Below are positions 1 to 10,760 of a stretch of 64,000 nucleotides of DNA, piece by piece. A program made the translations under genes and the position numbers. Numbering within the stretch: the first letter of the stretch is position 1; each line of letters begins with the position of its first letter. Origin of the DNA: Acridotheres tristis (taxonomy: Eukaryota; Chordata; Aves; Passeriformes; Sturnidae); contig CM072897.1 of assembly GCA_037013685.1 (NCBI GenBank), forward strand, positions 21,774,143 through 21,838,142, read 5' to 3'. The notes beneath the pieces were generated by a model, which saw nothing but the letters and a program-made list of their open reading frames with translations, ran no database searches and had not been told where the DNA came from.

Positions 1-3000
1 ACCCTCCTGAACCCTGTGAACTTCGTGCACAGCTTGTCAGCTTAAGGACCCGAGTGTTGAAGTCCCCCCCTTCCCCTTCCCTCCCCATTCAAATTTCAGA
101 CACATTGGGTTTGAAACACACGCAGTGTACTGTGAATCATTCTTAATTTGAGGTCTCCAAGTTACTCAGCTCTGCGCTACAGCCTCCCACCTTGGAGACA
201 AATGAATGCACTGTTCCTCAGCTGACTTGTCAGGAGGAGGGAGCTGAGGCGGTGGAGAAAAGAGCACTGTGCAGGGGAGGGACAGGGGGATGACTGCTCT
301 GGCCACGGATCACACACACCCGGGCTCACAGATTCACCAGGACACAGGAACAGACGAGTTTTCCCTTCCAATTATGCCCCAGCTCAGTGGTTACAAACTC
401 TGGTGTGGCAAAACTTGACTAGAGCAGAGAATTGCACTTGAAATGTAAAGAAGGGGAAGGAGCAATGCTCTACCTGTGGGATTATGTACAGATGGCTGAA
501 GGTGAAGAATTATGGGTCAAACACCAGCTGCCAGACCCTGTCAGCTCAGACAAAAGGCAGCAGCTCTGGGGCCCTGTGCTCCACTACACACTCACAGGGT
601 GATAGGATAGTCCCATCCTCTCTCTGCAGTGCGTGTCTCTCACCATCCACGGCTACTCCTTAAGCTGGAGGCAGCCAGCCCCCGGGTCACCCCCAGACTG
701 ACACCCCCAGCCAAGGGAAAGGACAGGCTGCAGCTGGGGAATGTCATGCACAAGTGGGAATGATTCCCAAAGCAGCTTCAATCCTAGAGCACCACAATGT
801 TGTGCAGCCTGCAATGGTCCAGCTCCTCACCTGGACACTGTGTGGGCCCGAAAACACATCAGAGGGATGTCCCTGTCTGTGCCACAACTGACTCCCTTTT
901 CACTCACCACCACAAGCACAACCTCTCTTCTACTCACATACTTTCTTTGGAAAGGAAATACATACACATACTTATTGAAATAAAAATACAAACATACTGC
1001 AAAAAGCTCAATAGAGCAGCTGCAAGATGTGCTGTGGGAACTCTCCTCCCTGTGAGGACTGAGGAAGAAAGCAAAAAAATATTCCTTGCGTGGTCTCCTA
1101 CCCCTTTGCACATCGACTGTGCATTGCCAGAAATACTCCCACTTGTTTACCACACAGTACATAGAACGATTTTCAGAACTTCAATGGAAAACCAAAAAGA
1201 TAAAAAAACCAAGAAAAATCCAGTGACGTTGTGTCATTGCATTATTTAAGCAGCAGGAGATCTTTGGGGTATTTCCAAATATATGGAATTTTAGCACTAA
1301 ATTAACATAGCCTCCATGAGTAAGTCTTGATTTTCCGATTCATTTTTTTTCCCAAGAGTGAGAGGGGAATTTTGAGATATCAAATGAAAAGCAATCTTTC
1401 CAAATCTGCATCACATGCAAATATTAAGCTCCATTAACCAGAGCTCCTGCACGTTTTCTCGCTCCTGCTTGAAACTGCAGGAGCACTGCCTCCCTTTGGA
1501 TGAGGAATTGGAGGTGCTTATAAACAGATGCTTTTTAAAAGGAGCACATGGAATGTATTGCCTCAAGACTAAAACATCCTAATGTCCCCAAGAGCAGAGA
1601 CCTTCAGGGATAATGGGAACGCTGCCCCCAAGTTCCTCTGAAGCAGAATCGCAATGGCCACCCCTTAGCACACGGTGGTGCTGAAGAAATGCCTTAAATT
1701 TGGGATGGGAAGGACTTGGGAGCACTGCATGAGCTTGGGGGGATGGTAGAGACTCACTCCCTGAGATTTCCAACACTGCAGCCCTGCTTCTCCTGTGCAA
1801 ATACACCACAGGGGCATATCCAAAAATCCTCAAGCCTCCCCAGCCTGAGAGGATGTTGATGATCTCTTTCTTTAGCCTTTCAAAGCTGACTATCCCTTAA
1901 CATCACAAAAAAAACCCTGAAAGAAGGTAGTCCTGCAACCTGAAGGAGAAAAAGCCAGTAGGTCTTATTTTATGGGATGTCCTGTCCTAGCACAGGGAGG
2001 AGGGGACTGGAAGGACACCTGCACGTGACATCTTAAACCCTCCCTGCCCCGAGTATGTTGGCATGAAGAAGGTTTTACCACACACCATGTGCAAAATGGA
2101 TCCAAATTCCTTTAAATGACTTAGAAAAGGTCAAGCAGGAGATTTGTTATAAAGCCAGGTACTAATCTCTGTTCTCCAGGACTGATGTTTTAAAACACAT
2201 ATGAGATAAGTAAATATAAAGCTGATACTGAGTGAATAGAACAAAGGAGAGAGAAAGCTCTGCCTCCCAAGGCTGAGGACAGGCTCAGTGAAGGTTGATG
2301 CACAGCAAGCCTTCCATTCTGCCTGCTGCCAGGTACAGCTGGCTGCTGTTCTACCTCAAAACATCCATCCTGGCCCTAGGAAAAGCTGAAGCCAGAATTC
2401 CTGAGAAGCTGGGTAGCAGCTATCTGGGCCCAACCTGCCAGCTGAGCTTGAGCTCCCAACTTATGCTTAGACTGCAGCCTCCTGGAAGCCAGCAAGGCTT
2501 GGGCTTCACCTGACTCCAAGCCTGGCCTGAGTCCTGGCACAAGTCAAGCTGGGACCTAGCGAGATCAAGTGCCTGTGCAGAAAAAAATCATCCTGTCTGT
2601 TGGTGGTGGCACACAGACAGAAAAAGGACCTTTGGAGTTGACTCCAAATCTTCTGCCCAACCACAAAGTTGTGACTTAATTAGCATTAAAAACCAGTAAC
2701 ACACAGTATCTACAGAGCAGTCTCAGGACACAGGGGTGCTCAATGATATCAGGTTTGCACGTCCATCTCTTCCAAAAATCCAAAACTGGACACTTTTCCC
2801 TTTGTGTACCAAATTGTGTAACCCAGCTGCTCAGGCAATCTTTGCATGGGACGAGTTTCACTGTAATTATTTTACAACCATATCACACAACTGGAAACCT
2901 GTTAAAAACCTCCATTCCCTTAGGCTATACTTAAAAAGATTTATCCATGAATATAGTAGTAGCTGTTATCAAAATTTCATTAATTATAGAGTCCCCTTGC

Positions 3001-3819
3001 AGCTTAGAACCAGAACTCCACTCCCCTCTCTGTCACAACCTCTCCAGGCAGCTGCAGTGGTGGAATCACCATCCCTGCAAGTATTCAAAAATACATATGG
3101 CACTTGGAAACATGGGTTAGTGGTGGCCTTGGCAGTGCTGGGGGAATGGTTCGACTCCATGATCTTAGAGTGGCTTTACAAGGTAAACGATTCCATGATT
3201 CTAAGTTTCTTCCCTTCAAATCTGCTCAGAATTAGTTTTCAGTCCAAGCACTTGCCACATGTTACATTTGGAGCATCTTATTCAGGCTTATGGCTGTGAG
3301 AACAGGATTTCACCAAGGATTCAGGATAAGAAGCAATCCCTCTAAACTTCTATAAAGTGCCAAGGTTGCAGCACCACAGTCTCTCAGAGAGGGGATGGAA
3401 TTAGAAATAGTACTTGCTGATGTTTCACAGCTGCAGAGGGACTTGCAGTGAACAGGGAAGAGGGAGTCTCCAGCTATTGAGCCATTAAGGAGAGCTTGAC
3501 GTCATTCTGTCAGCCACAGAATAGCTGGAAATCCACTGTTTCAGCTGTGATGAAACTGAAGCAGGGCTCAACTATCCCTGCTGCAAATGGGGAGGACATA
3601 ATGCCTCCCCAGAAAACCTCCCAGCTCCACAAAGAGCTCTGAGGCAGTCTTTGGCCTTGTGTTTTCAGTGGAGCTCCAACAGGACCTCTTGCAGCAGCTT
3701 GTTTCCAATAGAACAATTCTGTATCACATTTCTCCCTGGGGTTGAGCAGTAGTCCTGCAAAGCCTAAACACAAATTATATTTCCAGGCAAAACAAGCTGG
3801 GTGATGTCACATCACATAC
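1..3819 (-). other. PIGQ: PIGQ intron after first coding exon (partial)
   Basis: This stretch lies 3' of the PIGQ splice donor on the minus strand and so should be intron, continuing past the left edge. I looked on the minus strand for the next PIGQ exon, which in the human protein begins the membrane-spanning part, and did not find it. The only structured item is a CR1 tail near 3.1 kb. The rest is unique sequence with no ORF that resembles a known protein. Confidence 0.7.
3040..3206 (+). mobile_element. CR1 LINE 3' tail fragment
   Basis: The segment follows the CR1 3' end in sense orientation: a 'ggaatcaccatccctgcaag' block, then 'gtggccttggcagtgctggg', then a 'gactccatgatcttagag' block, ending in a 'ccatgattct' terminal repeat. 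It is a 5'-truncated dead fragment without coding capacity, inside the PIGQ intron. Confidence 0.85.
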
Positions 3820-4484
3820 CTGCTCCTACAGATCCCAGAGAGTAGTGAGAGCAGCAATGTCAGCAGCATGCAGGCAGGCACGGAGGCCTGCTTCAGCAGC
3901 TCCACGATGATACTGGCCTCCACCCCATCCGACTGCCAGTGGGTCAGCTTGATGGGCCCCTCATCGTACCTGTCTGTCATGAACAGCACCTGGCTCCTGG
4001 CCACTGTGTCAAAGATGGCTGAGAGCTTTGAGGCATCCTCTGCCCCCTGGCCAGCTGTGTCCAAAGGGGGGTGCAGATGGGAAAGCATGACCTTGCGCTG
4101 GTCATAGTACACCAAGATGATTTCTTCCTCCTGAGGATTCTTAGAATGTTTCTGAAGGGTTGAACAGCTCCAGAATTTGCTGTCTCCCTCTTTGCTTATC
4201 TGGATCCATGGCTCATGGCAGAATATGGTCTCAAGATCTTCCAAGAACTTACTGAGCCTCTCTTCTTTCTCTTGTTTGCTGTTGCTCCATGAGCCAAGCA
4301 CAGAAACACTGACTTCAGTCACGCGCTGAACTTCCCCAAGGTACTGCTTCACCTGGCCAGGGATGAAGGGGAAGTGCACCACAGCAAGGATGACAGCAGA
4401 GTTCTGCTCGGAGATCCAGCGGCCGATCAGAATGCCGCTGTCTGCTGAGGAGCAGCACGACGGAAAGAACACCTTCAGTACCAT
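3820..4484 (-). CDS. PIGQ: Phosphatidylinositol N-acetylglucosaminyltransferase subunit Q, first coding exon
   Basis: PIGQ (yeast Gpi1) is a subunit of the ER-membrane GPI-GlcNAc transferase, which moves GlcNAc from UDP-GlcNAc to phosphatidylinositol in the first step of GPI-anchor synthesis. The exon encodes 221 full codons plus 2 bases. It begins MVLKVFFPSCC and contains LAVVHFPFIPGQVKQ, then FDTVARSQVLF, DEGPIKLTHWQS and GVEASI, all matching vertebrate PIGQ as I know it. It ends in a hydrophobic stretch (ACMLLTLLLSLLSGI) that starts the first membrane segment. The ATG sits in a good context (gccactgccATGG). The donor is GCAG|GTATGTG with its GT at 3819-3818. An acceptor (ttggcag) at 4511-4512 leaves a 26-base 5' UTR on this exon. 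The remaining exons lie beyond the left edge. The frame is intact. Confidence 0.95.
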
Positions 4485-4510
4485 GGCAGTGGCCCTGGAG
4501 GGACGTACAC
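4485..4510 (-). other. PIGQ: PIGQ 5' UTR part of first coding exon
   Basis: On the minus strand the sequence tttattggcag ends with AG at 4512-4511. It is followed by 26 untranslated bases before the ATG at 4484. The reading frame stays open upstream across the acceptor to an ATG at 4526, but that ATG lies in the presumed intron, so the 4484 start matching vertebrate PIGQ is preferred. Confidence 0.7.
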
Positions 4511-4512
4511 CT

Positions 4513-7023
4513 GCCAATAAACACAAAAATTAAACTTAAAGATGGTGAGTAAACACAAGGAAAATCTGAGCTGGCCAAAGCCACCTGAGAGGAGAACTAA
4601 GCATTTTCAAAAACATTAAGCCCAACCACTTGAGTAATGACATTAGTTACAGCCAACAGCCATACACACATTCAGGAGATTCCTGATGATCTGCAGTCCT
4701 TGAAGTGAGGGAAGGTGAGCCTGGAGTTTCCCAGTAAAGCCTTTCTCCCAGTCCTGGAAAGGTCTTTAATGGTGGTACACAGATAAGCACAGACCATCAA
4801 ACCAGCCAAGATCTGGAATTCAACCAGACTTACATCTTGGATCCCACACTGGATGTGCTGGACCACTTCCTAGAGAAGGGACTACATCACGCTGTGGTGC
4901 CTCTGGGGAGTATTTCCTGCTGCTACCAACAATCAAACACTGGTTCATGCCATTCAGTCTCCTTCACCCCCTTACAACCCAGAGCTCATCTCTGCAGCAA
5001 ACTCACAGAGCAACCTTGATCCCATCACTCAGCTCCTCCTGCCTCACTCCTCTCATCTGGAAACTGAGACGATCATTTTGTCAGAAGGGACTATGGTGAT
5101 TAATTGAAGTAGTTTTAATTCATTAGATTCAACAGCCTAAAATAGGAGAAGCATCTCTGCTTTATCAGTGCTCTGTATCTTTGTGCTTTTCTCCTCATCA
5201 TTAAGAACACAACTCAATGGCCTTGGGAGACTTTTCCAGAAAGGAGCTTTGAGGCAGTTGACAGTGTCTCTTTAAATAAGGTGGAGGTTTCTAACAGGAA
5301 TATAATTGCAGTAAGGAGGGCGCTGGCGCAGAACAGGCGGCATCCGCGCCCGTTGTCCTTTCCTGTCCTTCAGTGCTTTGTTAGGGATGTGAAAACTCTG
5401 CAGGCCCCCGAGGCTGCTCCTCTGCGAGGGACCCAGTCAGTTGGAAAGGGAACACAGAGGGTATTTACAACACGGAGAGAGCATGTGCAGCAGGAAGGGC
5501 CTGCTGGCTTTGTTTACCTCTCCCTTAGTAGAGGAGAGCTGAGCCAGTAAAGCTCAGCACCTGGGAATTTCCTACGGCATGGAGGGATGGAGGAGCAGCT
5601 ATGGGGAGTGGTTAGCCTTTGGGGTTAATCACTCACAGGGGTAATCTGGACACTAGTGGACACCCCATTCCTGGATGCGTCCAAGGCCAGGTTGGATGAG
5701 GCTTGGAGCAACTGGGACAGTGGAAAGTGTCCCTGCCAATGGCAGGGGGTGGAAAAAGATGGTCAGTAACATCCTTTCTTTGCCAAACCATTCCATGATC
5801 TGTGATGATTCTCCTGAGATCCTGCTTCCTCACAGCCTCCAGGTCTCTGAGGTTATTCCTCTGGTCAAAGAGGGAGAAATGAAGTTCCTCTGTGGCCTCC
5901 AGATCTTGCTAGGGGTTGGAGGACCTCTGGAGCAGCAAGGGCCAGTGCTGGGGGCTTTCAGCACCTGTGAACACTGTCCAGTACCACACTGCCAGCAAAA
6001 TCCCTCAGGAGAGGGAAGCCTTGGGATGTACTTTGCAGTTTTGCAGTAAAAGGGAAAATTCAGTCCAAAGAAAAACATGTCAAAGACAGCCCCATGAAGT
6101 TTTTCCTATCGAAGGAGGGAAAGTTGTTATGAATATTGCTACAAGAGACTCTCAGTGTCTCTGCATGGCTGTCCTTAAAGGTCTGTCCATCCACTGGACA
6201 TTTCAGAGAGGAACTGTCAACTGACTCTATACACACATTTATTTTTCTTTGAGATTGTTTTTAAAGATAGCCACAATCCTCCGGGAAAACTTCTCATGGA
6301 GCAGAAACACATCTCATCCTTATCTTCTCTAGTTTGTGAGTTTTTCCTCTTACGCCTTCCCCAACTTTTTAAATTAACAGAGCTTTATGTACCCAACTAC
6401 TCTGGCTATAGCTCAGATCAAATGATCTGCCCTTTGGATGCTGGAGACACGGCAAAGAAGATTCTGATAGGATTTTCAGGCTGTACAAAGCATCTTGATA
6501 GCTGAAAACCTGGTTGATCAACTATTGTTATGTTAATGTGTCTCATATTCCCAAATCCACGACTTGTCATGCATCCACCTCATTCATTTCAATAAACTGA
6601 AATATCAAATGTCATCACAGTCAACTGCTTCACTGCTGCTAATTTTAACAGAAAAATCTTACTAATGCTCATGCAGTCCCTGCTCATCAAGTGCCTAAAA
6701 TCTTCGAGATCTGCCTATTTCTGCAGAAAACATCCACCTCTCCCTGACAGCACCAACGCAACGATCTCAGGTCACCAAAACAAACAAAATAAACACCACC
6801 AAAAATGGGCTAATGCAACCAACAAGTGAATACTGGACCCCAGGACTGATTAATTCCAGAATTTTGTTAGAAAAGCAAAGGTGAATGGCAAGATGTGGCC
6901 ATGGCCTCACTCCAGAGGCTGTCCTGTGGCCACAGGGTGCCAAGAGGGACTGATCTGATCCCACAGCAAACCCACACCTCACCATCCCATGTTCCTTGCA
7001 CGGGGGTTAGGGCCAGGATATAA
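4513..7023 (-). other. PIGQ: Probable PIGQ 5' UTR intron
   Basis: The region between the PIGQ acceptor and the CpG island upstream has no convincing coding sequence on either strand. It holds a CR1 tail at about 5.65-5.8 kb and otherwise unique sequence. It is called an intron because the first coding exon starts at a splice acceptor and the nearest promoter-like block upstream is at 7.5-7.9 kb. The first exon's own donor could not be fixed. Confidence 0.5.
5652..5806 (+). mobile_element. CR1 LINE 3' tail fragment
   Basis: Sense CR1 tail: 'tccaaggccaggttggatga', 'gcttggagcaactgggacag', 'ggaaagtgtccctgcc' and 'ggcagggggtgg', ending near 'ttccatgatctgtgatgatt'. It is 5'-truncated and non-coding. 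Confidence 0.88.
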
Positions 7024-7560
7024 AGAATCATAGAACCGTGGAGTTGTAAAGGCTGGGAAAGCTCCCTAAGCCCATCAACTCCAGTCATTCCCCCAGCACC
7101 ATCACCACTAAACCATGCCCTCAAGTGCCACATGCATATGGCTTTTTTAACACTTCCAGGGCTGGCATTCCACCACTGCCCGGGGCAGCCTGGGGCAGTG
7201 ACTGACCATGCTTTGCGTGAAGAAATTTCCCCATCTATCCTATCTAAATACAAATTAAACCTCTGCTGGCACAACTTAAAGCCATTTCCTCTCATCCTGT
7301 CCCTGTTCCCTGGGAGCAGAGCCCGATCCCCCCGGCTGCCCCCTTCTGTCAGGGAGTTGTGCAGAGCCAGAAGGTTCCCCCTGAGCCTCCTTTTCTCCAG
7401 GCTGAGCCCCTTTCCCAGCTCCCTCAGCCTCTCCTGGTGCTCCAGCCCCTTCCCCAGCTCCGTTCCCTCTCCTGGACGCGTTCCAGCCCCTCAGTGTTGT
7501 GAGGGGCCCGGCGCTGCCCCCAGCCCGGCGGGGCCTCCCCGGTGCCCGCGCAGGCCCCGC
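7024..7560 (-). mobile_element. CR1 LINE fragment running into CpG island
   Basis: Antisense CR1 starting with the inverted terminal motif 'agaatcatagaa'. It continues through the usual antisense landmarks: 'gggcagcctggggcagtgac', 'gaagaaatttcccc', 'ctctcatcctgtccctgttc', 'ccaggctgagcccctttccc', 'agctccctcagcctctcctg' and 'gtgaggggccc' near 7498. Beyond 7500 it still tracks the CR1 order but becomes very CpG-rich, so the exact 5' end is uncertain. Confidence 0.85.
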
Positions 7561-7905
7561 GCCCGGCCCGGCCCGCCCCGCTCCTACCGCCCGCTCCGCT
7601 CCGCCGCTTCCGCCCGCGGTTGCTCGGAGACGCCGCTGCCGCCGGGCCGTGCAGCGGGACGGGCCCGGCCGGCGCCGCCACCCGCCGCCCGCGTTCCGCG
7701 GTGCCCCGGCTCCCCGCTCCCGGCCTGTCGGGCCCCGCCGGCCCCGCTCCCGGCAGCGCCGCTCCCCTGGCTCGTCCCGGCGCCTTCCCGCGGGCCCCGA
7801 GAGCGGCGAGGCCGCCTGAGCCGCGCGATAAGAGCGGCAGTGCCGCCCGCCTGCCGTGCCGCCGCCCGGGCTGGAGCGGGGCCAGGGACAAGGCCGTGCT
7901 CACGG
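7490..7905 (-). promoter_or_regulatory. PIGQ: CpG island, likely PIGQ promoter and first exon
   Basis: The block is extremely GC- and CpG-rich (runs such as 'gcccgcgcaggccccgcgcc' and 'ccgccgggccgtgcagcggg') and has no clear TATA box. Those are the marks of a housekeeping promoter, which suits PIGQ. It lies about 3 kb upstream of the first coding exon and about 1.8 kb from the end of NHLRC4. A non-coding first exon with a donor should lie here; I see several weak GT candidates and cannot choose. Divergent plus-strand transcription is possible. The long overlapping ORFs here come from lack of stop codons in GC-rich DNA. Confidence 0.6.
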
Positions 7906-8187
7906 GACACTCGGCTCCATCCCCACAGCCAGGGGCTCGCCTGTCCTCACAGGACCCCGCTGTCCTCTGTTCCCAAAATCAAGGCGCTCCGCTGTTCTCA
8001 TGGGACCCTCCTGTCGCTCATCCTGCAGGCCAGACACTCGCCTTTCCATGTGGGACCCCACTGTCCTTCATCCCCAAAGCCCAAGGACTCGCCTTTCCTC
8101 CGGGAACCCTGTTGTCCCCCATCCCTGGTGAGGGGCTCGGCTGTGCTGATGGGACTCTCTTGACCCCCATCCCGATCGCCTCAGGGG
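7893..8187. repeat. Degenerate minisatellite, about 51-bp unit, about 6 copies
   Basis: Units begin near 7893 (partial), 7936, 7987, 8037, 8088 and 8136. Each follows the scheme 'ctcgcctktcctc.tgggacccc.ctgtcc.tcatccccaaa.c' with lengths of 48-52 bases. Because the unit is close to 17 codons, overlapping ORFs show a recurring peptide such as FPCGTPLSFIPKAQGLA; that follows from the repeat and is not evidence of coding. It directly adjoins the CpG island. Confidence 0.8.
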
Positions 8188-9032
8188 ATGCCTGGCCCAG
8201 CAGAGCCCCACCAGTGCCAACAGGTGCCCAAGAGCTTTGACTTGTGATCTGGCACTGGGCTTGGGCCAGTGAGCTTGGGAAGGTGCTGGGCAGCATGAGA
8301 AGGTCCCACATGGAAAGGGAGAGAGAGCAGGTTCAAAGTGGGGGTTGGCTAGAGAAAATGTTTAGGATTTTATTTTTGTTGTTGGATGCCACAGAATTGG
8401 AAATCAGATGGGGAAGATTTGGTTTTCTGGGAGGGAGCTCAGCTTCCTGGGACAGGACAGGCTGATCTCCCGTTTCTGCAGACCATGCAGCCCTACTCCC
8501 TGCTGCTGCCTCACTCTGCAGGGAGAGGGGTCCTGGAGGGCACCATGGCGTGTCTGCTGTGTTCAGTGCCTGGTCAAGGGCCAGGAGGGGGCAAGGGCGT
8601 CTCCAGGGATCATTTGGGATGAGAGGCAGTGACTTGTGTCTGGGACATCAGAAGAATCTGAGGAGTCCTTGAGCTCCGTGCCCACAGCGAGAGCTGGAGC
8701 AGGGAGAGGGAAACGCCCGTCCCTGAGCCGGCACACCCTGCCCACCATCCCCTGGCCCCTGCCGATAAAGACAGCGACATCTCTGAACCCTCCTCTCCAG
8801 AGGACAACAGGGCAGCTCCGGCAGTCTGAGGAGTTCCACGTTTCCATACGGAATTTACTTCGTGCAGTAGTTGTTGCTTCCCTGTAGAGGTCAGGAATGC
8901 AGCACAGAAGGAGTTACCTTCATGTTACCCTTTTCCTGAAGTCTGCTGCAGACCCAGTGTTCTGTTCTCTGATTGCAAAACCCTACCTAATAGCCTGGGA
9001 ATTAATTAGGACAGACCAATTGGCTCAATCAT

Positions 9033-9158
9033 GCCAGGCTGGACAGGGCTTGGAGCAACCTGATCTAGTGGAAGTTGTCCCTGCTCATGGCAGGGTGTAG
9101 ATCTAGGTGATCTTTAAGGACCCAATCCAAACCAATGTGTGATTCCATGATTCTGTCA
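9033..9158 (+). mobile_element. CR1 LINE 3' tail fragment
   Basis: Sense CR1 tail containing 'gccaggctggacagggcttg', 'gaagttgtccctgctcatgg' and a terminal 'gattccatgattctgtca'. It is 5'-truncated. Confidence 0.87.
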
Positions 9159-9445
9159 TAGGGCATGGACTTCTGATATGGCCTTACCCCTCCCCTTACC
9201 TCTGATGCTCTGGCATCAGGAAGATGGGATTATGGCACATCAAAATCACATGGAGAGAGGAGAAATATTTATGTTAGCTTTGGAAAACACACAAGGAATC
9301 AAGGGTGTGGTGATAACAAGTTGGCCAAGGCACCAATGCAAGGCCAGTTCTGAGTAATTGGGTCATCCTTTACATACTCTGGTGGATTCACAGCTGGTCT
9401 AGTCCTGGAGAAGCTGGGGGCCATCAGGCAGTCAGGTCTGGGGCG

Positions 9446-9602
9446 ATGTCCCATCCCTGGAAATGTCCAAGGCCAGGCTGGACAGGGCTTGAAGCACCCT
9501 GAGATAGTGGAAGGTGTCCCTGCCATGAGATGGTCCTTGCATTCCCTCCCAACCCAACCCATTGCATGATTCTGTGAGATTCTGTGACTCATACTCCATG
9601 AA
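9446..9602 (+). mobile_element. CR1 LINE 3' tail fragment
   Basis: Sense CR1 tail with 'catccctggaaatgtccaag', 'ggaaggtgtccctgccatga' and terminal 'gattctgtgagattctgtg' repeats. It ends about 45 bases downstream of the NHLRC4 stop codon, so it may be part of the transcribed 3' UTR. Confidence 0.88.
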
Positions 9603-9647
9603 TCTGTGAGAGCAGTGGAGCTCTCAGCCTGCCAACAGATGCACAGC

Positions 9648-10760
9648 TCAGCAGGGCTGCAGGGGAACCACCCCCCCTCCCCTCCTGTGTGTTTGGTTGG
9701 GGTCAGCACATGATGCCCCAGCATTGGTGGGTCTGTACGAGGGCCTCACACAGTACTTAAAGACTTTGACACAGTTCTCCCCTGTGTCTGCCACAAAGAG
9801 GTGCCCAGAGGAGGAGCACGCCATGCCAGCAGGCCTGCGCAGCCCTGTGGACACCAGGCAGATGGGAGCTCCATGCTCTGGGAACAAGTGGACTGTACGG
9901 CGCTGCTCGTCTGCCACGAGGACGCTGCCATCCCTGTCCACACACACCCCAGAAGGATTGCCAAACTGGTGTCCATATTTGCTGCTGAGGGAGCAGAGGA
10001 GCTTACGGCTGCTCATGAAGACCTTGACGTCTCCACACTCCTCGCTCACCACAAAGCCTCCACTGGGCACCGGGCTGACATAGCGAGGTCCCTGCAGATT
10101 TGGGACAGAGTGGACATTGAGTGTTCTGAAGGCATGGTCCAGAGCAAAGCTGTGCACTTGGCCTTGTGCATAGTCTGCTACCAGGATCTTGCCCATGGAG
10201 TCTACTCCAATACCCCTGGGGGAACCAACCTTCCTGATCTTTATCCATTCCCTCTTGGAGAGGCTTGTGTGAGGGTTGAAGATCCAGATGGCTTCATTCA
10301 CCATGTCAGCTACAGCCACCATTCCCATCCTAGTCACAGTCACATCTTCTGGCAAGAAAATGCTGCCTCCCTTGCCCGTCTGCTGGCAGGGCAGGGAGTG
10401 CAGTATATGGCCCGTGCTGCTGAGGATGTGGACCCAGGGAGCACTCTCAGCTGTCACACAGATGGAGCCATCCAGGGAGCAATGGACTCCACTGACACCC
10501 CCATAGCGGCTGCCGGTGGGATTGGGAATCTGCCGGACCAAGTCATCCTGGCAATAGTGGAGGAGGTTCTTGATGTTGTCCAGATCTCCACACAGGCTTT
10601 TGGCCTTATCTGCCAGCTGGTGGACCTGGTGCTGGGTCACCATGCCCATGCCACGCTGGTTGTGCAGCAGCGGGCTGGCTGACTGCAGTGTGTTAAATGA
10701 CTTCAGCTGGAGGCTGTAGATGGTTTTCAGAAGCTTCTGCTTTAGCTGGCTGGTCTCCAT
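9648..10760 (-). CDS. NHLRC4: NHL repeat-containing protein 4 (six-bladed beta-propeller)
   Basis: A single uninterrupted coding exon of 370 codons. Residues 1-80 are polar and helical (heptad-like leucines in LKQKLLKTIYSLQLKSF and HQVHQLADKAKSL), a possible coiled coil. From about 85 to 345 there are six NHL-type units, recognisable by G/P-x-G-hydrophobic, D-x-x-G and V-A-D motifs: for example GIGVDSMGKILVADY, GVCVDRDGSVLVADE and GMACSSSGHLFVADT. Six units fit one closed propeller, normally a protein or RNA binding surface. The tail after about residue 345 is low-complexity. The start is the only ATG after an acceptor-like tract (cttcccccaaacag) 16 bases upstream, with G at -3 and +4; an upstream exon adding N-terminal residues cannot be excluded. 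Position between PIGQ and PRR35 on the same strand supports the name. Function is unknown. Confidence 0.85.
   Translation of the reverse strand: METSQLKQKLLKTIYSLQLKSFNTLQSASPLLHNQRGMGMVTQHQVHQLADKAKSLCGDLDNIKNLLHYCQDDLVRQIPNPTGSRYGGVSGVHCSLDGSICVTAESAPWVHILSSTGHILHSLPCQQTGKGGSIFLPEDVTVTRMGMVAVADMVNEAIWIFNPHTSLSKREWIKIRKVGSPRGIGVDSMGKILVADYAQGQVHSFALDHAFRTLNVHSVPNLQGPRYVSPVPSGGFVVSEECGDVKVFMSSRKLLCSLSSKYGHQFGNPSGVCVDRDGSVLVADEQRRTVHLFPEHGAPICLVSTGLRRPAGMACSSSGHLFVADTGENCVKVFKYCVRPSYRPTNAGASCADPNQTHRRGGGVVPLQPC

Larger units (their letters stand above)
8188..9647 (-). other. Likely NHLRC4 3' UTR and PIGQ-NHLRC4 spacer
   Basis: No coding region is supported here. A minus-strand AATAAA (TTTATT at 8369-8374) could serve as the NHLRC4 poly(A) signal, giving a 3' UTR of about 1.3 kb that contains two CR1 tails. 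No downstream element is obvious, so this is tentative. Confidence 0.35.

Noticed and set aside
4485..4526. Upstream in-frame ATG for PIGQ at 4526
   Set aside because: It precedes the splice acceptor, so it is probably intronic; the known PIGQ start is at 4484.
7132..8240. Long plus-strand ORFs (343 and 232 codons) through the CpG island
   Set aside because: They are built from antisense CR1, CpG-island and minisatellite sequence; proline/arginine/alanine-rich with no domain.
9801..10682. 293-codon plus-strand ORF
   Set aside because: Antisense shadow of NHLRC4; the minus-strand frame has clear NHL repeats.
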